The translations under genes and the position numbers were made by a program. The notes under the pieces were generated by a model, which searched no databases, was not told where the DNA came from, and saw only the letters and a list, made by a program, of their open reading frames with translations. Below are positions 1 through 10,545 of a stretch of DNA of 64,000 nt, in pieces (position 1 is the first letter of the stretch; each line of letters starts with the position of its first letter). The DNA is from Maniola hyperantus (lineage: Eukaryota > Arthropoda > Insecta > Lepidoptera > Nymphalidae): the NCBI RefSeq assembly GCF_902806685.2, contig NC_048543.1, positions 7,908,106 to 7,972,105 of the forward strand. The letters are read 5' to 3'.

Positions 1-27
1 CCATAAGTCATAACACATAAGAAAACT

Positions 28-386
28 TAAGTGTCACTCAGCGGGCGAATGAGAGAGCTAAGCTCTACGTGATTAAATCAGAAATGAGATCCATAGAAGA
101 ACTAGAGTAACCAACAGCTCAACGGGTTGCAAAGCTGAAATGGCATTGGGCAGGGCAGATAGTTCGGAAAACCAATAGACGTCGGGGTCTCAAGGTGCTG
201 GAATGGTGACCTCGCACTGGAAGACGCAGCGTTGGAAGACCCCCCACTAGGTGGACGGACGACATCAGACGAGTCGCAGAACCGCTGGATTCATGCGGCG
301 CAAGACTGTGGCGTGTGGAATTCCCTACAAGAGATCTATGTCCAGCAGTGGACGTCTATCGGTTGATGATGATGATGATGATGATT
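28..386 (+). pseudogene. RTE-clade LINE, 3' end (degenerate)
   Basis: Broken reading frames encode the C-terminal tail of an RTE-type reverse transcriptase protein. Recognisable pieces are a KLKWHWAGQI-like stretch, then VLEW, GRRSVGRPPTRWTDD, and a final QQW-like end. An in-frame TGA follows the VLEW segment and the frame shifts more than once, so it is dead. The copy stops in a GAT microsatellite (363-386), which fits the short tandem-repeat tails of RTE elements. The 5' part lies before the window or is truncated. Confidence 0.75.
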
Positions 387-824
387 ATACAAAAATTGTT
401 GGTTTGCTTAAGTCGGGCAGGTAGACTAGGTACATAGAAAGAGTAGGTAAATAAGTACCAAAATTATTAAAATACTCTCATTTGTTTAATAACTACGGTT
501 TACACAAACAATATTTAAAAAAGGTTCACTTACAAAAAATAACGGGTAATTTTTTAAATTATTCTTCTATTGATATAGGTAAGTATTATAATTATTATTG
601 TAAATGATCATTTTAATTTAATTAATTCGTTGTAACGATAGCTCATATTATTATAGTCATCATTCCACACTCTATATTAAATATTCCATAAAATATATGA
701 ATTTTAAATTGTTTACAATAGTTAATAAAATCATAATAGGAAGGAAGGTGGGAAATAAAATTAACCGAGACACCTATAAGTAAACAACAATAATAATATA
801 TAAATTAATAAACCTACTCGTAAC
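387..824. other. AT-rich spacer
   Basis: I see no gene here. It is low-complexity AT-rich sequence between the RTE tail and the hAT-like MITE, with no long open frame. Confidence 0.6.
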
Positions 825-1128
825 GGTTCCGTCCACACTTATTTGGTAACCAATGTTTTGTAACCAGCTACGAAATTACATTTATACTTCGTCTTTTTAT
901 AACTGGTACTAGTTGGTGGCTAGGTACTATCCAAAAATATTTTATCCGGGTTCTTAACGGAACATAAAATTAATGTCTTGTTGTAACTGGTTACTACTAA
1001 TTAAAATTTTATTCCGTTACAAACCCGGATAAAATATTCTTGATTAAATAATCAGTTACGAAACGACTAAGTATAAATCTTATTTCGTAGCTGGTTACGA
1101 AATATTGGTTACCAACGCGGACGGAACC
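825..1128. mobile_element. hAT-like MITE, copy 1
   Basis: A foldback element of about 304 bp with long inverted ends. It starts GGTTCCGTCC and ends GGACGGAACC; the arms share TTGGTAACCAAT and CGTAACCAGCTACGAAAT. Flanking octamers CTCGTAAC (817-824) and TTCGTAAT (1129-1136) differ by two C/T transitions, as expected of a decayed 8-bp target duplication. A second copy at 10071-10342 has a perfect 8-bp duplication. It has no coding capacity, so it is a non-autonomous element. Confidence 0.8.
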
Positions 1129-1176
1129 TTCGTAATTTATAGACTAGATTGTATTTTACCGTATCTAGATATTAAC

Positions 1177-1402
1177 TTTGATTTTCTGGGATAAAAGCCT
1201 ATGTCTGTTTCCGGAATGCAAGCTTACTCTGAATTCTGAATAGTACCAAGATTTGGTTAAAAGTATATGCTGTACAAAGTTTACGGCTAGACAGACGGAC
1301 ACACGTTCACATTAATAATATTAGTATGGATAAAGAGTTCTTTCTTGTACAATGGTACGGAACTCTTCCTGTGCGAGTCTGACTTGAACTTGACCGACTT
1401 TT
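1177..1402 (+). repeat. Remnants of repeat families A and B
   Basis: Positions 1177-1332 match family A, the Lepidoptera repeat that ends CAGACAGAC then TTTATAATATTAGTATGGAT. Positions 1350-1402 resemble the 3' end of family B (gtacggaac...gcgagtctgactcgcacttgg). Both are degraded. Much better copies of each family lie elsewhere in the window. Confidence 0.55.
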
Positions 1403-1557
1403 TAAATATTTTCTGCATTCAAACAAAAAAATTAGCAATTGCTGCGCTCGCGCTCCTGTTTATCGTTATATTTAACAGTCACAAAGGTAAAGTTTCACTA
1501 ACCAATTACTTACGTCAAGTCGCGCAAAAGTGTTTTCTAATGAAAGGATTTGGTAAA

Positions 1558-1574
1558 CCCCCCCCCCCCCCCCC
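1558..1574 (+). repeat. C17 homopolymer
   Basis: A run of 17 C in strongly AT-rich sequence. The open frame crossing it (1345-1677) reads it as a proline run and shows no domain. Confidence 0.9.
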
Positions 1575-2225
1575 AATTTCTGGCTACGGCCATGGTACCT
1601 ATTATTGCATTATGTATCTAATACTCGTTAATAACAGATTAAAAGATTTCCATGTACAAAAAAAAACACTGAATTAAATTGGAATATTATGTAGCACTCC
1701 GGAAGTTTAGGTTTATTGAGCTCTCAAATGCATGTATACTACGAGTAGGCATGTCATTGCGAATTCATTTTAACGCATATTTGCAATACTCAATTAAGAT
1801 AGGTATCTTAAAAGATTACGGTGTGATTGGTCATATCTAATGATAAGCGGTGAGTAGGTAATCATTTTATCAAACTTTTTTGTCCGATTTGGTGTCGAGT
1901 ATTATAGATATACTAAGTATACATATCCATCTTACTAGTTACTCTTAATATAGGTAATTGCATATGGCACTGAAATGCATATGGTCCTAACTCTATTGTA
2001 AGCTGTACATGGCCACCAATTTGTCTGTGAACCACATGTTCCGCCCTACACCTTTTCCATGTAAAAACTTAAAAAATCAAATATGTATTTTTTGTAAGTA
2101 AGTAATTCGTTGTCTAAAAAATATTTTTGTAGGAATGTTTAGACGCTAACCATACAGCAGACAGTGTAGATGTAGACCATGTGGGTGGGTAGGTACTGGG
2201 TAGGTTTTCATTATTTAAGTATTAG
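1575..2225. other. AT-rich spacer
   Basis: I find no gene, RNA or clear repeat between the C-run and the retrotransposon fragment at 2226. Confidence 0.5.
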
Positions 2226-2597
2226 ATGGGCAGGTCGCTTGTTTGGGATGCAACTTGTGTAGACACTTTAGCTGCATCCCACATTCAGGCGACCTCCTCT
2301 ATGGCGGGTGCAGCGGCCATCAGCGCCGAACAGGCCAAGAGGCGCAAATATGAAAACCTCGATGGGAGCTTCGTATTCGTGCCTTATGGTGTGGAGACCT
2401 TGGGACCGTGGGGCCCGGGGGCTCGAGCTCTTTTTGAAGAAATTGCGAAAAGAGTCATCGAGTCAACCGGGGACCCGAGAGCTGGCAGCTACCTTGGTCA
2501 AAGAATTAGTTTGGCCATCCAAAGGGGTAATGCTGCCAGCATCTTGGGTACAATGCCTCGCTGCGGTGGTCTCGATGAGGTTTTAGATTTAATTTAA
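2226..2597 (+). pseudogene. Retrotransposon polyprotein C-terminal fragment
   Basis: An open frame of 123 codons with motifs GRSLVWDATCVDTLA, FVFVPYGVETLGPWGP and QRISLAIQRGNAASILGT. I recognise this conserved tail from many invertebrate reverse-transcriptase-bearing mobile elements, where it sits at the very C-terminus; I cannot name the clade. Its GC content is much higher than its surroundings. A run of TTTAATTTAATTTATTTTAG follows the stop, like a retroelement tail. The upstream reverse transcriptase is missing, so this is a 5'-truncated copy. The frame itself is intact, which suggests a fairly recent insertion. Confidence 0.6.
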
Positions 2598-4199
2598 TTT
2601 ATTTTAGTTTTAATTTAATGTTGTTATTTTAATTAAACATGATTTCTAGTATTAGGTACCTAACAAGTTTAAATAATAGGTATAAGATGGGTAGGTATAA
2701 GTTTGGCCAGTTTCAGTTGAGTTTCTTCTCAGCCAAAATATGTTATTTTTTTTATTAGCTTTCTCTAAATTATGTAGGTACCTACCTAAAATTCCATAAA
2801 AAAAATTGGTCTTCATATAGAAAACTAAGCTAGTCGGGGTAGTCGAAATTTCACTAAACAAATGCAAATTAAGCTTGTTTTGTTTTATTGTTTAGTCTTA
2901 TAACTAAATACAATAAACGAATATTAAAATGTATGTCCGTATATTAAACAATGATAAAACTGTCAAGTGAACAATAACACCATAAGAATAACATCAAAAT
3001 AAATAATAATTATAGTCTTCATAAAAATCCAGTTAACTATCTACATAATTATAAAATGATTCCCATCAGGAAGGACTATACCTATTATTATTATTAGACT
3101 TTGGAATATATTATGCATTTTGGATGTTTGCATTGGTGCAAAATCCAGAGAGCACAGATCTTCTATCAAAATAAGAAAAGGGGCTAGGTTAGGCCATAGT
3201 CTACCACGCAGGCCAAGTACATACTGGCAAAATTCACACATCTTTGTGGACATTATTAATTATTATTATTATATTAAATTAGGTATATATAGAAAGGGTC
3301 ATAATTTTTTTATTGAAATATAACAGGTATTAAATGACGAACAGGTGAACAAAGTACTTTATTTATTTATTCCGAACGTTTTTGGCCCACTGAATACAAT
3401 CCGAACTCATTTCCAAACAAAGTGGTCTAAAACTGTATTGAAATTAAGTCCAAAGTGTATGATTTTGATCACTGAATACAAAATTGAAATCATTTTGGAT
3501 CAAACCGGCCTCGTTACTCAGTGCTAAAATTGGGTCCAAAGTTCGTGATTTCGATCAAAACGGAATAATAATTAGGTAAGTATAGTACAGTTTCAGAAAC
3601 GTTCAGTTTTTTTTTTTACTCCTGTAATATTTTATTTCGTGCAATTACACCGTTTTGTTCGTAGCTCCTCAAATTATCTAAGTACCTGAATAAAAAGAAC
3701 GTAAATTACGATATTCGGAATATTTAAATACTAAGTTATAAATAATTATTTAAAGATAGAATTAATTTATCTTACACTCTAAATAACCTAGAAAGAATGA
3801 TATGTATTACTTTGGCGATTTCAATAAAATCTAGGCACGATAATGGTAATTACTTACTTTAAAAAGCAATGTTAATAATTACAGTAGGTACCTACTCATA
3901 CAATCACACTGTGTAAGTGCTCCTATACGTATTTGATTTAATTTTATTTAGCTAGCCTATCTGCATTGTTTATTTTAATATTAAAAAATTCAATAAGTAT
4001 GAAAATAAAATATTTAAATTTTTATCGAAGTTTTCTAGAACTTTTTATTATTTTGTTTTCTATGAAAGATTATCATTATAAATTTCGAAAATAAATAACT
4101 CTAAAATGGAATAGTTACAGGTACCATTATCTACTTATTGGACTTTAAAGTTTGCCTGTACAAATTAAGTATTATTTATTTATTATGCAAATTAATCAT
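2598..4199. other. AT-rich spacer with a SINE fragment
   Basis: Mostly AT-rich sequence without genes. Positions 3175-3258 match the internal part of SINE family 2 (ggccatagtctaccacgc, then a cacacatcttt stretch), in the same orientation as the copies at 41.6 and 44.0 kb. The short open frames here show no domain. Confidence 0.6.
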
Positions 4200-4202
4200 T
4201 AG

Positions 4203-4579
4203 TAGTCCAGTCCATTTAGTACAAAAAATAGGGGCAAAGGTTACATTAATTGGCATAAAGTTTTTGTACGAATGTGTGGAACTCCATTATAAATGAAATG
4301 TGAAAGTTCCCATCGATCCGACATTTGCAAAAAAAGATATTCAAGGTCTAAGTTCACAAATATGGGGTTTTTGCGTTTTTAAGTCAAACGGCAAATTTTA
4401 TCATAAAAATATGTTGGACTATATCGTAAATCCTTGAAACCTTGAATATCTTTTTTTTGGCAATGTCGGATTGGTTGGGACTTTTTACATTTCATTTATA
4501 ATGGTGTTCCAAACATTCGTTCAAATTTTCAGCTCTATGCGAATTAATGTAACCTTAAAAGTCTAATTTGACTGGACTA
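4203..4579. mobile_element. MITE with ~180-bp inverted repeats
   Basis: A foldback element starting TAGTCCAGTC and ending GACTGGACTA. The two halves are inverted copies of each other over almost the whole length; both contain AGGTTACATTAATT and CCATTATAAATGAAATGT. TAG lies directly on both sides (4200-4202 and 4580-4582), a probable 3-bp target duplication. It is non-coding. Confidence 0.8.
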
Positions 4580-5530
4580 TAGTTTGTAGCAGTCATATTA
4601 CAATTAATAGTTTTAGTAGTAAACAAAGTAACATACACCTAAATTTACCTACTATCAAAAAAAAAATGAGCGCGGCGTTTTATGTATCGGCGCAAGTGAC
4701 ATCATTAAATGGGGTTATACATTTGATTACGAAACTCAACGTTAAAATCAATGCGAGTGAAAAAAAACATGGAAAATCAGAATAAGGAGTTTAAAACGAA
4801 ACTCATTTATTATAAACATTAGATTTTAGGAAAACAAATGAAAAATTTCGTTTAACATTCTCGTTAAAAACTTACCAGATTTGTTTAGTTTTATCTGAAG
4901 CGATAATAATTTATGTGCTACAGCACAACGTTTCAGTTTAAAAGACACTTAAAAATCCCAGGGTAATAAAATAAGGATGTTAAATCGATTACGGGTGAAG
5001 TTAGTTCCAAATTGCGATTTTGTATGAATCACACGCAGATACAATCATAATAATTAATGCATAAGATAGAGATTCACGCTGGCAATTGGCATGAATATTA
5101 ACAATCACAATTCCTCAGCCGCAGTACGGCCCGAACACAATGTAGGGTGATCCATTCTTAAGTCTATAGAGCTAATTTCTAATCTAATTTTCAAATGGCA
5201 TTTTCAGATCTATTTCTCAAAGAAAGCTATCGCCTATCCTCATAATTTATTATAATCATATACCCATATCAATTAATTGATTCCATCTTTGGTAACAAGT
5301 ATAATATTATCTTGGTCACGTTTTTATCTTTTCACAGAAGTTCTAGTGAACAATGCTGACACTTGCGTAAAGACTTACGAGTTTGCGTGTTTTAGGGATC
5401 TGCGTGTTTTTAAATTTTAAAGTTGTGTGCATTCAGAAATTAGTGTAGTTCCAAATTAAGTGTCTTGTGAGTTTCATATTACTTCAACAACATTGATTAT
5501 ATATAATATTATTTATGTCAATGTAAAGTG
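4580..5530. other. AT-rich spacer
   Basis: No supported gene. A TTTATT at about 5246 is an AATAAA on the minus strand and could serve a minus-strand transcript ending after 5874. This is only a possibility. Confidence 0.4.
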
Positions 5531-5604
5531 TGTTCACTAACATAGTGTCGCTACTTAACTTGTGCTTATTACGAAACGAATAAGCGACTCTATGTTAGTG
5601 AACA
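5531..5604. repeat. Imperfect inverted repeat (hairpin)
   Basis: Arms 5531-5554 and 5581-5604 share TGTTCACTAACATAG and then a TCGCT segment, with a few mismatches and a 26-nt loop. It may be a very short MITE or a DNA foldback. No function is evident. Confidence 0.7.
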
Positions 5605-5873
5605 GAGATTACACACCTATTCCTTAAGGAAAATAATAAAAATGCTACTTGGTCTTACTGCTGACTCGACAACAACCAGTTCCCCTCCTTCGAGTTCAAA
5701 TATCTCCAAAACATTCATATAATCTTTGTGCCATTCATTTACGATGCAGATACCTTACTACCTTACATCACAGATGAAATCGGATGCGGGCAGCGGGCAG
5801 GGCCGCGGCGTATAAAAGAAACACTTGAGTTTTTTTTAAATTGCAAAGTAGACTAATTGCAAACAAAATCATT

Positions 5874-5950
5874 TCAAATGCGGATGCCGAATGGCACCAT
5901 TACAAAGAACACGACCGTTGCCCGAGCTCCGAACCGACCGCTGCCTGCAC
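5874..5950 (-). CDS. Candidate last exon of the Beat-like gene
   Basis: On the minus strand an AG acceptor before 5950 (or an alternative before 5944) opens a frame that completes the split codon left by the exon ending at 6951 (one base plus two). It encodes about 25 residues: a Gly/Ser/Arg-rich start, the hydrophobic stretch TVVFFVMVPFGI, then RI and a TGA stop at 5876-5874. Beat proteins commonly end in a short hydrophobic tail, so the position and character fit. The pyrimidine tract before either acceptor is poor and I found no nearby polyadenylation signal, so this exon is inference. The real terminal exon could lie elsewhere. Confidence 0.35.
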
Positions 5951-6784
5951 CTGCTCTCACCTTACTCTGCAATCGACATCGAATGTCGTTTTCAAAAACG
6001 GACGTATAAGAACTCTTCCTAGAGGTAGAGCCGACGTACAGTTACACTGAACTTATATAATAGCTATTAATTCTTTGTAATAAATTGTAGTTATTCGTTA
6101 AGGAAGTTAACTAAATATTTATCGTATCTCGCAAAACTCGCTGTCGCCGGTATTGACACGCATTACTTTATAAGACCCCTAGAGATAGTGTAAAGATTTT
6201 ATTATCACAGCCCCGTTTGATAAAAATATGGCATGACCTGCTATCAAACTATATGCAAATAAATGATTATAAGGTCTAAAATTAAGGGTGATAATGCTAT
6301 GCTGCCTTTCGATGTGCTCGAGCCTATTGTGGTTATATTGGTCGAAGGCTCCGCGTGGATTGAGGGCCTTATTACGTCCACTGAAAGAAAAAGAATTATT
6401 TTTTATATTTTCATCGCCTTTTTCAAAACTAAACATTAATGGCTCAAAGGATTGGATTAGGGGGTTGACAGAAAACCCAGGTCGTGGGTACAAATACCAC
6501 CCGTTGGATTAAAATAATCGTTGCTACTTTTTTGGAGGTGAAAGGAGAATATTAGTAATTATGCTAAACATGGATGATTAAAATGAATCTTTAAAAAAAC
6601 CAGCGCAAAATTGTTTCGGGTAGGAAGGTACTTAACATTCTTTACTAATCTAACATAATTAATTTCCCGCGGTAAAACACCATAAATTATAAACGTTGCC
6701 CCTATTAATCACGTCAAATTTTAATTAGTGGTAGGTGTTTAACGGCGTAGGTGCGCGAGAAAAATTAAATTGTTGCATTGGTTG
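5951..6784. other. Intron or spacer, no recognised gene
   Basis: This would be intron if the last exon at 5874-5950 is real. The longest minus-strand frame here (6493-6179, 104 codons) has no recognisable domain and overlaps an opposite-strand frame, so I do not call it. Confidence 0.5.
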
Positions 6785-6945
6785 CTTGGGCATTTCTTTG
6801 TGAAAATCTGTGTGTGAAGTCTGCAAAATCCGCACTTGTCCAGCGTGGTAGACTATGGCTAAACCCTTTTAATTCTGATAAGAGACCCGTGCTCTGTAGT
6901 GAGCCGCCGGTGATGGGTTGTTGATCATGATGGTGATGATGAAAT
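6785..6945 (+). repeat. SINE family 2, 3' half
   Basis: It matches the reverse of the copies at 41.6 and 44.0 kb: GTGAAGTCTGC, CGTGGTAGACTATGGC, and a GATGGGTTGTTGATCATGATG end. Its ATC-rich 3' end lies only a few bases inside the intron from the splice donor of the Beat exon at 6951. Confidence 0.8.
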
Positions 6946-6950
6946 CTTAC

Positions 6951-7167
6951 CAATAACAGTATCGTTTCTGACATCGGCGAACTTGTCCTCAATGCTCCTG
7001 AATTCAGGTATAGTGCTGACGCAGGTGACTTCTAGCCTGCCCGTGGCGACCAACTGTAGTTCTGATATTGTTACATAGAGTTCACGGCCTCGGTTCGGCC
7101 TCCGACTTCTGTGACGGCTGACTCCCTGTACCATGTTAGTTTCTTCTAGATCTGACAATGATTCCGC
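6951..7167 (-). CDS. Beat-like gene, exon with second half of Ig domain 2
   Basis: A minus-strand exon bounded by acceptor CTTTTTTCAG (before 7167) and donor G|GTAAG (after 6951). It is 217 nt, entered in phase 0 and left with one base over. It encodes a linker rich in Arg (HRSRRPNRGR), then RELYVTISELQLVATGRLEVTCVSTIP, which resembles the closing strands of the second Ig-like domain in Beat proteins. The Cys in EVTCVS would pair with the Cys in KANCTT of the exon at 9364-9497. The downstream sequence is acidic and charged. Beat proteins act at the cell surface of motor axons and bind Sidestep-family receptors; this role is inferred from the family. Confidence 0.7.
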
Positions 7168-8669
7168 CTGAAAAAAGCATGTAGGTACGTTATATATGTA
7201 TTTGTAGTTTAGAATTTCTAGCGGCTAAATTTTTTTTCAACCCCTATGATTTTTATTCGAAATCTATAACATAGTAAAGTGGAATATTTACATTACATAC
7301 AAAAAAAACTTATCACTTAAAATTTTATATTTACAAAAAAATCACGCCGTCCAAATTATAAAACTACTAGATGATGGCCGCGAATACGGCCGCGTGTATT
7401 TAGGTTTTTAAAAATCCCGTGGGAATTTTGTTTTTCCGGGTCTATGCATATCTCCAGGTCTTCAACTATATCCATACAAAAAATCACGACTACGACTAAT
7501 TCATTAGTTGACTTGTAATACGCGACTCCTTCAGTCGCATATTTTAACAAAGCGTGAAAAATATCATGCCATCCCGCAAGAACCGTTTATTTTCCTGGGA
7601 TAGAAAGTAGCTTATGGTACTCTCTAAGAAATCTAAATCGCTGACAAAATCGCAGGCTTACTAGGTACATATTCTGCATTTCTGTTGTATGTATACCTAC
7701 AACTGAAAATGTATGAAAATATTTCTCTGCAATATTGATTAGATTTAGAACGCATTTGTTTATGAATTTATTTCATTCATTGTAAAATACCTGTAGGTAC
7801 AACCCGTATAAGTACATGTAGCTTTGGCTTATACTCATACAGGTATAGGTACCCTTATTAAATGGGTTATTTGCATAAAAGTAATTACGTTGGACCTTGA
7901 GGTTGGTAAAATCATATTTGTTTTTAACTAGAAAATACAGGTGTAAAATGACTCAGTAATTTCATTATAATTTTGCATATTATTATTTCATTCACACATG
8001 TTGTGATTTGTGATATAATTTAAGATACCTACCTCCAAACCCAATTTCAGGCTAAACTAGTTTGTCCCAGCGTGTCAGGAATCAGGATATACCTAGATAC
8101 TAATTTAGCCTAAGACAATTTACCTAGTTCAGCCTGAATATTTTAAGCTTAACTATGGTTTTAGGCCGAATGAATGTAAGTGAGGTTTGGATTACTCTTC
8201 CACGATATGTGTTTCCCACTAACTACAACCCGGGTATCTTTAAAACAAGAGTAAATAGGCATCTTCTAGGTAAACGCGTCCCATCTTAGGCCGCATCATC
8301 ACTTTCCATCAGGTGTGATTGCGGTCAAGCGTTTGCCTATAATGAATTTAAAAAAGAAAATGACAAAAAAATCTTGGAACGAAAATAACTACGAACTATA
8401 ATAAATAATTAATACGAAAATGTGTCTGTCTGAGCTTTTCAGGGCCCGTCCGTTTTACCAACTTCAATGAAATTTCGTATAGACTACAGAGATAGCTTGC
8501 ATTCCAGAGACGGACATAGACTTAGGAACATCCAAGAATGGACTAGGATAGCTAATTTATCACAATTTTTTCACACCTATCTATTATGACGACCTGACTA
8601 TTAACCGCCAATAGATAGGAAGAAGATAATAAATCATAGTACCTACCTAGATATTTATTTTAAACGAAC
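7168..8669 (-). other. Beat-like gene intron with repeat fragments
   Basis: An intron of about 1.5 kb. It holds a repeat at 7225-7356 (inverted copy of 34865-34960, sharing a GGACGGCGT end and GTGATAAGTTTTT), a family A remnant at 7375-7560, a LINE tail at 8190-8350 and a family A fragment at 8405-8530. I see no other gene. Confidence 0.6.
8190..8350 (+). pseudogene. LINE ORF2 C-terminus and tail
   Basis: The frame reads through FPTNYNPGIFKTRVNRHLL and GKRVPS to a stop, the typical end of a lepidopteran non-LTR reverse transcriptase ORF. The conserved tail GCATCATCACTTTCCATCAG and GTGTGATTGCGGTCAAGCG follows. Related minus-oriented tails lie at 18120-18340 and 31424-31640. It is 5'-truncated and dead. 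Confidence 0.65.
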
Positions 8670-8861
8670 CTGGTAGAATGGTTCCTTGAGCATGCACCCA
8701 GGTGGTCTAGTGGCGACGTGTGAGACATGAGTGAGGGCGAGGACGGGGGTGTCGGTGCTGTGGTAGGACTCCTGCTCCAGGACTCGCTGTAGACCTCTCC
8801 GCCCGTTACGCTCACTCATGGGCACGCGAAACTTATGTGAATGCGCTACCAGTTCATCCAT
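8670..8861 (-). CDS. Beat-like gene, inter-strand region exon of Ig domain 2
   Basis: An exon of 192 nt (64 codons), entered and left in phase 0. The acceptor is AATCCTTACAG and the donor CAG|GTTCGT. It is the only open frame of the three across the interval. It joins WFINGKK of the previous exon to MDELVAHSHKFR. It matches the position of the variable region between the W-strand and the closing strands of the Beat second Ig domain, but sequence identity there is too low to rest on homology alone. It is rich in His, Arg and Ser and has two Met that are not starts. The gene assignment comes from splice phase, strand and spacing. Confidence 0.6.
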
Positions 8862-9363
8862 CTGTAAGGATTAAGACTATCTGTAAGGGTCTGGCTGGTG
8901 GGAGGCTATGGCCGTAGCTACGTAGCTAGTTAACACCCTACCGGAAAAGCGGTGCCAACAAGCGATTTAGCGTTCCGGTACGATGCCGTGTAGACACCGG
9001 TAAGGAGTAGGCATGTGTTTAATAAAAACTGTCATACCGCTTCCAAGTTAGGTCGATTTCATCCTAAACTGCATCGTCACTTATCACCAGGTGAGATCGC
9101 AGTCAAGGGACTCCTTGACTGCGGTCTCACCTGGTAGAACCGGTGGTACCATGCAGGTGGTATTTTACCAAAGAGTACCTAGTATGCAATAAGTTTAAGA
9201 ATAGGTAGATAAGTATAGCCCGAGACATGATCTTACTCGTAATTACGAAGCACTTAGGTAGGTACCTGTTTTGCGTTTTTGCATTTAAATTGTACAATCT
9301 TAATGAAATGTCGTTTATCTGCCCGCATACGAAAGTAATATTGAAAAAAGGGTTCGAGATTAC
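8862..9363 (-). other. Beat-like gene intron, half of it SINE
   Basis: A 502-bp intron. Nearly half is a truncated SINE family 1 copy ending in a snap-back palindrome. Confidence 0.7.
8889..9134 (+). repeat. SINE family 1 fragment with snap-back end
   Basis: It matches the body of the SINEs at 25.7 and 26.1 kb: GGTGGGAGGCT, CGATTTAGCGTTCCGGTACG, TTTAATAAAAACTG and CACCAGGTGAGATCGCAG. After the end of the match the sequence folds back on itself: arms 9087-9108 and 9113-9134 (22 nt, one mismatch) with a 4-nt loop. Confidence 0.85.
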
Positions 9364-9497
9364 CTTTTTCCCATTTATAAACCATGTGATGTGCGGGGCC
9401 GGTAGCGCAGGCGCGGTCGTGCAGTTGGCTTTCAACGTTTCGCCGAAACTTAGATAGCGAGTGGGGAAGTCGATACGCGGGTGATGTTTTTGCGGGT
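9364..9497 (-). CDS. Beat-like gene, first half of Ig domain 2
   Basis: An exon of 134 nt on the minus strand between acceptor TTCTCTTTGCAG and donor AAG|GTAATC. It begins with two bases that complete a codon split by the previous exon and ends in phase 0. It encodes 44 residues with the Ig signature GETLKANCTTAPALPAPHIT then WFINGKK: the B-strand Cys, the Pro-rich loop and the C-strand Trp. The layout (short linker, GD/GE-x-L-x-x-NC, then a W..NG motif) is that of the second Ig-like domain of Beat proteins. Both splice sites are strong. Confidence 0.8.
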
Positions 9498-10070
9498 CTG
9501 CAAAGAGAATTTAAAACGAGTTAGCTTTATGACTTGTTTTATCAGTTGCGAAAGGGTCAACTATAGTTTGATGGTTGATCTTGATTCAATATTGAACTGT
9601 TGAAAAAATTGAAATAATACTCTTATTTTTGCTAACAACTTCAATTCGTTTTAGTCTAGAAACGTCTCGTGACATCCACAATTGGATTTACTTATGTGGG
9701 TGAGAAGGGTTATCCTGGTGTGTAGCGAATTTTATTGCTCCCAGAGGAGGGTCTACCTCGGCAGACGCCGCTAGCTTGGGTTGCGTGGATGATTTCGGTC
9801 CCCTAGCCCAGGTGATGCGTGGGCGTCAGTGGGCAAGAGTCCGATATAACCTCCGTGCCTCCCCGAGCACGGTGGTATCCATGACAGATTTTCCCATGAA
9901 ATAAAGGGGTTATTAATTATTATTGCGCCTACTAAACCAAGGACCGAAAACTACTTGTTTCTAAGATGTGGTCCAAGATTTTTTTGAAACTACATAGTTG
10001 ACTAGTTATAGAAAACAATTAATTCTAAAATTAATCCTTTCTGATCTTTAGTTCATGTGAGCGTTCTGAG
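9498..10070 (-). other. Beat-like gene intron, distal part with a retroelement tail
   Basis: The 9.2-kb intron runs from 9498 to 18652. In this part, 9715-9915 is a GC-rich block (CCCAGAGGAGGGTCTACCTC, CCCGAGCACGGTGG) that ends in CATGAAATAAAGGGGTTATT. It resembles a non-LTR retrotransposon 3' untranslated region with its polyadenylation signal. I cannot name its family. Confidence 0.45.
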
Positions 10071-10342
10071 GGTTTTGTCCACGATGGTAACCAATGTTTC
10101 GTAACCAGCTACGAAATAAGATTTATGCCAATTACGAAAATCAAGAATTTTTTATCTGGGTTCGTAACGGAAAAAGATTAAAACTACGTCGTTTCGTAAC
10201 TGGTTAGGTACTAACCAAGAATATTTTATCCGGGTTCGTAACGGAATATAAGATTAATGTCTTTTAGTAACTGGTCAGTACGTTCGTAACCAGCTACGAA
10301 ATAATCGTAGCTGGTTACGAAACACCAGTTACCAACCGAACC
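10071..10342. mobile_element. hAT-like MITE, copy 2, with 8-bp target duplication
   Basis: Same family as 825-1128: inverted ends GGTTTTGTCC and CGAACC, with GGTAACCAATGTTTCGTAAC and CGTAGCTGGTTACGAAAC inside. GTTCTGAG lies immediately on both sides (10063-10070 and 10343-10350), a perfect 8-bp target duplication, diagnostic of hAT-type insertion. Confidence 0.9.
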
Positions 10343-10351
10343 GTTCTGAGT

Positions 10352-10545
10352 TTGTATTGTAAACAAAAAACCGGTCAAATTTGAGTCAAATCCGCTCCGT
10401 AGTTCGTACCGTGCCAAATTTCATGATTCTAGGTTAACGGGAAGTACCTTATAGGTTTTGAGTCCCTTGATAGTTCTTGACAGTCTTGACAGACAGACAG
10501 AACGACAGCGAAATGATCCTATAAAGATTTCTTTTGCTCTCTGGA
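10352..10545 (-). repeat. Repeat family B remnant
   Basis: A degraded minus-strand copy: AAACCGGTCAAATTTGAGTC at one end, TTTCATGATTCTAGGTTAAC and GACAGACAGACAGAACGA further in. The hAT-like MITE lies just beside it. Confidence 0.6.

Noticed and set aside
6179..6493. 104-codon minus frame
   Set aside because: No recognised domain, no start or splice support, overlapped by an opposite frame.
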